From Gamsiella multidivaricata (lineage: Eukaryota > Mortierellomycota > Mortierellomycetes > Mortierellales > Mortierellaceae), in contig NW_026251719.1 of assembly GCF_025024155.1 (NCBI RefSeq), positions 496,001-560,000 of the forward strand: a DNA stretch of 64,000 nt, in the 5' to 3' direction. This document shows, one piece after another, positions 59,350 through 64,000 of this stretch. How positions within the stretch are numbered: position 1 is the stretch's first letter; every line of letters begins with the position of its first letter. The notes beneath the pieces are model-generated. The model did no database searches and had not been told where the DNA came from. It was given only the letters and a program-made list of their open reading frames with translations. The position numbers and the translations under genes are program-made.

Positions 59350-60064
59350 GACGCGGACTGGATACCAATGGTGAAATGGAGAGTCGAGGCAACGTTGATT
59401 AGATATGAGATTTATACCAAACAAGGGCTGTACAAGGAAGGAGTGGAATGAGAAAAACGACAAGTGAAGAAATCCGATAGGTGGACTCGACCAATTGCAA
59501 CCAAGGGTGATAAGTGGCAACGAAATGAGATGCAGAGGATGCGGAGCAATAAAAAAGAATATTTGTTCCAATAAGAATGGCACGTACCTGTGAAGGCAAT
59601 GGTTCAAAGGACAAACAGCCAATATTGGTTATGGTAATGGGCAGAAGGAGCGGATAAGGGAAAGTGAGCGCGGAGGAGGAAACAAAAACGACACGCGTCC
59701 TTCTGGCTGGAGCGGGGTGAGAACTCAAAACGCAATTATGCAGCATTTGCGATTACAAGAAGGCATACTTCCTCTAGCATCACCCTTCCCGATATGGTAA
59801 TCCACTCCACTCGTACAGATGACGTTTCCGTACGGTTATGTATCCAGAGCAGCGATTGGCCGAGCATTTGTTTGGAAATAACGAAGCGTATCTTAGTACG
59901 AGACTATTAGCGCTTACTACACTCTTCTTCCTTCTAACACAACTCTTCATAGATAGTTTTTTTTATCTCACACTGTCCATGGTCAATCCCCTCTCGTACC
60001 CTTATTCTTCCTTCACTGTCATTCTTTGAAATAAAGTACCATATTTCTCGTCGTGTAGACTACT
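59350..60064. other. Divergent spacer between the two XPG-Fanzor copies
   Basis: About 715 nt between the two start codons, with the genes pointing away from each other. It should hold both promoters. I saw no clear similarity between the two upstream sides, and no terminal inverted repeats could be defined by eye. Confidence 0.5.
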
Positions 60065-63000
60065 ATGGGCATTGAAGGCCTGTGGCCCTATCTAAAAAAG
60101 AAAGAGTATGAACCCGTTCTTCGCTATCAGTCCTCCATTTATCCAACCTCCCTAGTTCCATTGATCATAATTCCGCGATTTGAGTCGATATCCTTGGGTC
60201 TCTTTATGCCACCGTTCGCTACTCTTATTCCTCGCACCCTATGGACGATGCTCACCCCATTGTCGAGCGAGAAATACTGAAGCTTGGGACCCAGACGAAC
60301 TTGGTTCTTTACCTGGAAGGCCTTCCTTTGAAAGAAAAAGAGCTCATTCAAGAGCATCGAGAGAGGCTTCGCAAGAAAGCTGTTGAACGCGCCCGACAAA
60401 TGTCTGCGTGAGCTCGAGGTTCGCATGGATAAAACCTTCGCGTGCGGAAACACCAGTTCATTGATATCAGAAAACACTTGAGCTCGGCCTTCTATCAGTC
60501 CCTAGACGCTCGACGCGCTTTCGCCGTATATATGCGCAAGAAACTGTAGATAATCGTCGAGTGCTCGACCGAAATAGATCTCACGATGGGCCCTGAATGC
60601 AAGCCTGGCGACATCGTTGTATCAAGTGATAGCGACATGCTCATATACAAGAACGTCGAGACCATTTGGCGACCCATCTCAAAAGGAAAATCTCTTTGTG
60701 TACGACGTTCCAAGCGCCTATGTGACTTTAGATCTCAGCTGGTCCAGTTTTTAGTGCTCAGAATAGCGTCTAAAAACAACTATAACCACAACATCCCCTC
60801 TCTCGGAAGTGCAACCAACTACAGAATCATCAAACTGGATGGAGAAGGAAAACGGATCAATCAGATCATCGTGTATATCACTGATGCAGAAAACGTGCAT
60901 TTTTTGGCTTGCAGACGTTGCGACGATGACGAAGCATTATTTGGCACACAATCAAGAATACTGCGCAGGAAACGTTTGTTATTTTGCAAAGGGTTTTTGT
61001 GAATCTTTTACAGACTCTTGTACAAATTAGCCCACTCCAGCTCAAGCTGCCATGACCTATGGCAGTCTTCGGAAGCAGTCCGATTGCCTTTCTCAGCGGC
61101 AATCCCAAATGCAGAAAAAGATGCGAGAGGCACGCGAGGCGGAGGAGGTATACAACGTCAAACACTGCCTTGCTTTGTAAGAATCCTCACTTGCATGAAG
61201 GCGTGCATAAAATTAACTCTAAATTATGGTAATCGCTACCAACTTTGTTAACTTAATAGTGAGTCAACTGGTACTAAGACTCGGCGGCACAAATCTTCGC
61301 AGACCTTCGCGCGATCGATCACCCTGCTCCACATCAGGCAGAGGCTGCAAGTGAGGTGAACCCTGCCCAGTCTTGTACCAACCCCCCACAATACCGACCG
61401 CAATATCTGTCAAATAGCGCATTCGACTTAAGGAACATGAGCCGCCTGAAACAATGAAGCAGTACACATGGAAGGCATGGAAGAAAACACCCGAGAATCC
61501 CTTGGATCCCGACGCTGGATCTTTCAAGAAGAAGAAGGACGTGAAGGAGAAAAGAGCGAAGAATAAAAAAAGAAGAAAAAGTAGACTACGCCAAAGCCAA
61601 TAAGTGCCCCGACAGGAAAGGCTGCCTTGGTTCGAGCTATGAATTGGGAACATCCGCAATCTGAAGCGAACTTTGGGAGAGTCGGAATTGGTATCCGAAA
61701 TCGAAAGGTGTCTTCGGGATGCTGTTCGGGTTGTGTCTGATACTAAGCGACAGGGGCAGCGACTCGTCAGGCAGTTCATTGAGAGTCTCTTTGTTTCACG
61801 CAACGGACAGAGATATATTGTGCAACGTTTGTCCATGTGTCTCGTCCAAGATCAAAGTTGAGGAAGAGGAGGAGGGAGAAGAATAGGGGGAGGGAGATAA
61901 GGATGATGATGATCCAGGGCGCAAGGACTCAGACCACCTACGCTTCCATACTGTGCTGTCCCAGCACCTCTACACAGGCGACCCCATCATCGCGCCAAAT
62001 GTAGTTGTTAAGCGCATCCAACAGTTTGTCGATCGAGCAGCGAGTCTTGGGCTGCTGCAGAGAAGGAACAATAGAACTGCAATTTTGGTCAGGAAGCCAT
62101 ATCCTGCTGCGGTTTTACTCCGCTCTGTTGCCTCGCAGCTGTCCAGTGAAATAAAAAAAAAAATACAGAAACGACAGCATTGAGCTCGAGAAAAAGGTAG
62201 AGAACAAAATCCGTGTTCTATCGCTACATGCATGCCAGTAGCGGTCAGCTGTAAGAACGACAGCACTAGCATTGACGATCTGTTGAAGACGAAGGGTCTC
62301 ATATCTGATGGGTCACGTATAGAGATCGACCAAGGCATCTCAGCCATCGAGAACTTCGTGCTTTTGAACCAGTCCAGCAGGAGTTACCGCCAGACGGCTC
62401 CACTAACAGGCACGGAGCAGCCTTTCATGTTATTCTCTGAGCGTGAGCTCGGTATCTTGCTTTTGGAAAATGCTGCGCTGAAAAAAAAGCTCCAGGAGCT
62501 AGTACTGGTGGACTATGGGAACAGGGACATCATTCCTTCTCAGCAGAACTTGATCGATTGGCTTGGGCAGAAGGCTTCTGGGTTCCTTATCACAGAGATG
62601 CTTTTGAACGTCGGCAGGCGTGAGCCACGCGAAGGGCCGAGAGATTACAAGGATTCGACGTCCGTGATGGGGTTGAGCATGATGAAAGAACACGTTCAAT
62701 CCATTCGGCTGACCAACTTCGACCTTATGACTTACGAGGGACGCCGCTATGTTCACTGAGGCTCCATTTGGACAGATGGTTTCCGCCTTCATCTGTCGGC
62801 TCTCAAGTTAAAAAGCTGCAATCAGTCAGATACAGGCGACTACTGCAGGATGTCTTGCCCCTTCGAATCACATCCACAGTTGGGGAAGTGGATTATTACT
62901 TGACGGAATTTATAAGCATTGCGAAGCCCCAGCAGGATGTCACCGACCTTTAGGGATATGCGCCGGATCAAATCAGGGCCCTAGGTCTCGACCTCGGCCA

Positions 63001-63990
63001 AGCCTGTGTACCTGTTTACTCGGAGCAAATGCGTTGCTACCAAAGAGCGATGATTCCGGCAGTACGACAACGGGTCCTGGAAGAATGGGAGATAATGTCG
63101 ACATGTGCAGCTCTTCCGAGATTACAACCCCTACTCCCGGTCCTCTCACTAATTACAATCTCGCAGTGAAGCAAAAGGCTGTGTACCAGCCCACGTTCAA
63201 GCACAGAAGATGGATGGAAGAGCAAAAAGAATCGTCCCAGGTAACGGAATGGAGTCCATTGGCAACATTGAGACTAAGTTGCCGTCGCTGCGTGGCAAGG
63301 GAGCTAGTTTTGCGAGCTATGTTACGGAGCTGGAGAGAGTAGAGGCACAACTGAATGAGTTTTACAACGGCAGCAATCGGTTCAAGAGGCATAAGTGGGA
63401 CGCGAGAAGGGCCAAGGATGCGGAGTACAGACTCATAACGGATCGCCTACTTAAGTTGGTCGAAGGACAGATCGGCAGAAAGAGAGAGGAAACCAACAAG
63501 GTTGTGATTGGGGTTGGTCTGGGCAAGCCTTCAACCAAGACGAGAATCTCCTCTTTGCACGAGTCCTTTCAGTCGTACTTTGTTCAGAAGGTAGGAGCAC
63601 TATCGCCTGAGAACCGATGTTATGTAAAATCGTTTTATGTTTTTATTGACTTTGTCTTGATGCCCTTTAGGCCAGATCTCTGGGCTACATCGTAGTTGGA
63701 GTGAATGAGTACGACAGGTCGGAATCCACAGGCTATACTGCTCAACCTGCGACACTTTCATACACCGCGATATCATGGTAGGGCACAACATTTGCAACGT
63801 AGCTCGCAGCCGTTTACTCCATCAACAGCGACCGCTCTTTCTTCAGGCAGTAGATAAGGACGGGCACTACCCTTGAATGCAAGATACAAGGCTGCACACA
63901 GAAGTCGGGGCCAGCAGCAGCACCAGCAGTAGCGCAGTAGAGCAAGGGCAAGGGCAAGGACGGGCTGGAGGACGCAAGCGAGCAGCCTGA
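60065..63990 (+). pseudogene. XPG/FEN1-Fanzor fusion, copy 2, decayed
   Basis: Same order of blocks as copy 1, read through several frames. Seen: MGIEGLWPYLKKKEYEPVL at the start, VDILGSLYATVRYSYSS, NLVLYLEGLPLKEKELI, GDIVVSSDSDMLIYKNVETI, NYNHNIPSLGSATNYRIIK; a linker starting MKQYTWKAWKKTPENPLD; a block with ERCLRDAVRVVSDTKRQGQR; LFSERELGILLLENAALKKK; ALGLDLGQACVPVY (RuvC-I Asp kept); KVVIGVGLGKPSTKTR; ARSLGYIVVGVNEYDRS; and CSTCDTFIHRDIMVGHNICN (RuvC-III). Stops and frame changes are frequent (for example TGA after RARQMSA near 60409, TAG after YMRKKL near 60547, TAG at about 62953). The first CxxC of the zinc ribbon is missing. A reading frame related to the start of copy 1 confirms the fused order is shared. 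Confidence 0.7.
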
Positions 63991-64000
63991 TCCTTGGAAG

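Overview
The window is nuclear DNA from a filamentous fungus. Genes are split by many short GT-AG introns (mostly 60-140 nt), leaders are CT-rich, and homopolymer runs are common. The gene set fits an early-diverging fungus; the protein style and one repeated family recall Mortierellomycotina (Mortierella/Linnemannia type). That placement is inference from recalled protein families, not a search.

Layout. 0.1-5.4 kb: dynein light intermediate chain (+) converging on a UBA/UBX cofactor of p97 (-). 5.4-20.1 kb: a gene-poor stretch with microsatellites, a decayed pogo/Tigger-like DNA transposon (15,309-17,069, clear terminal inverted repeats, TA on both sides), and a TATA box plus CT-rich leader that probably belong to the next gene. 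20.1-31.3 kb: a WOPR (Gti1/Pac2) transcription regulator, eIF6, a nicotinamide phosphoribosyltransferase (NAMPT, unusual for a fungus) and ubiquitin-activating enzyme E1. 31.6-45.5 kb: two small unknown proteins, an Atg27/mannose-6-phosphate-receptor-like membrane protein, a PP4R1-like HEAT-repeat phosphatase regulator with a long acidic tail, and a mitochondrial branched-chain aminotransferase. 45.9-52.3 kb: an accessory stretch with a broken member of a repeated unknown family, a hydrophobic promethin-like protein, a two-finger C2H2 protein and a small secreted protein. 53.1-54.8 kb: the PP6/Sit4 phosphatase catalytic subunit.

The most interesting part is 55.1-64.0 kb. Two related loci lie head to head. 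Each encodes, in one spliced reading path, an XPG/FEN1-type PIN nuclease domain, a basic linker and a Fanzor/TnpB-type RuvC nuclease: RuvC-I Asp, a rearranged RuvC-II Glu, a CxxC...CxxC zinc ribbon and an HRDxM RuvC-III motif. Copy 1 (-) is almost intact but carries one homopolymer frameshift, one TAG and one single-base frameshift. Copy 2 (+) is more decayed. The same domain order in both diverged copies indicates an ancestral fusion of a flap-nuclease domain to a putative RNA-guided nuclease, not a chance junction. I do not know this fusion as a described system.

Gene models were built by hand from splice sites and reading phase. All core gene models sum to whole codons. No tRNA, rRNA or CRISPR array was found.
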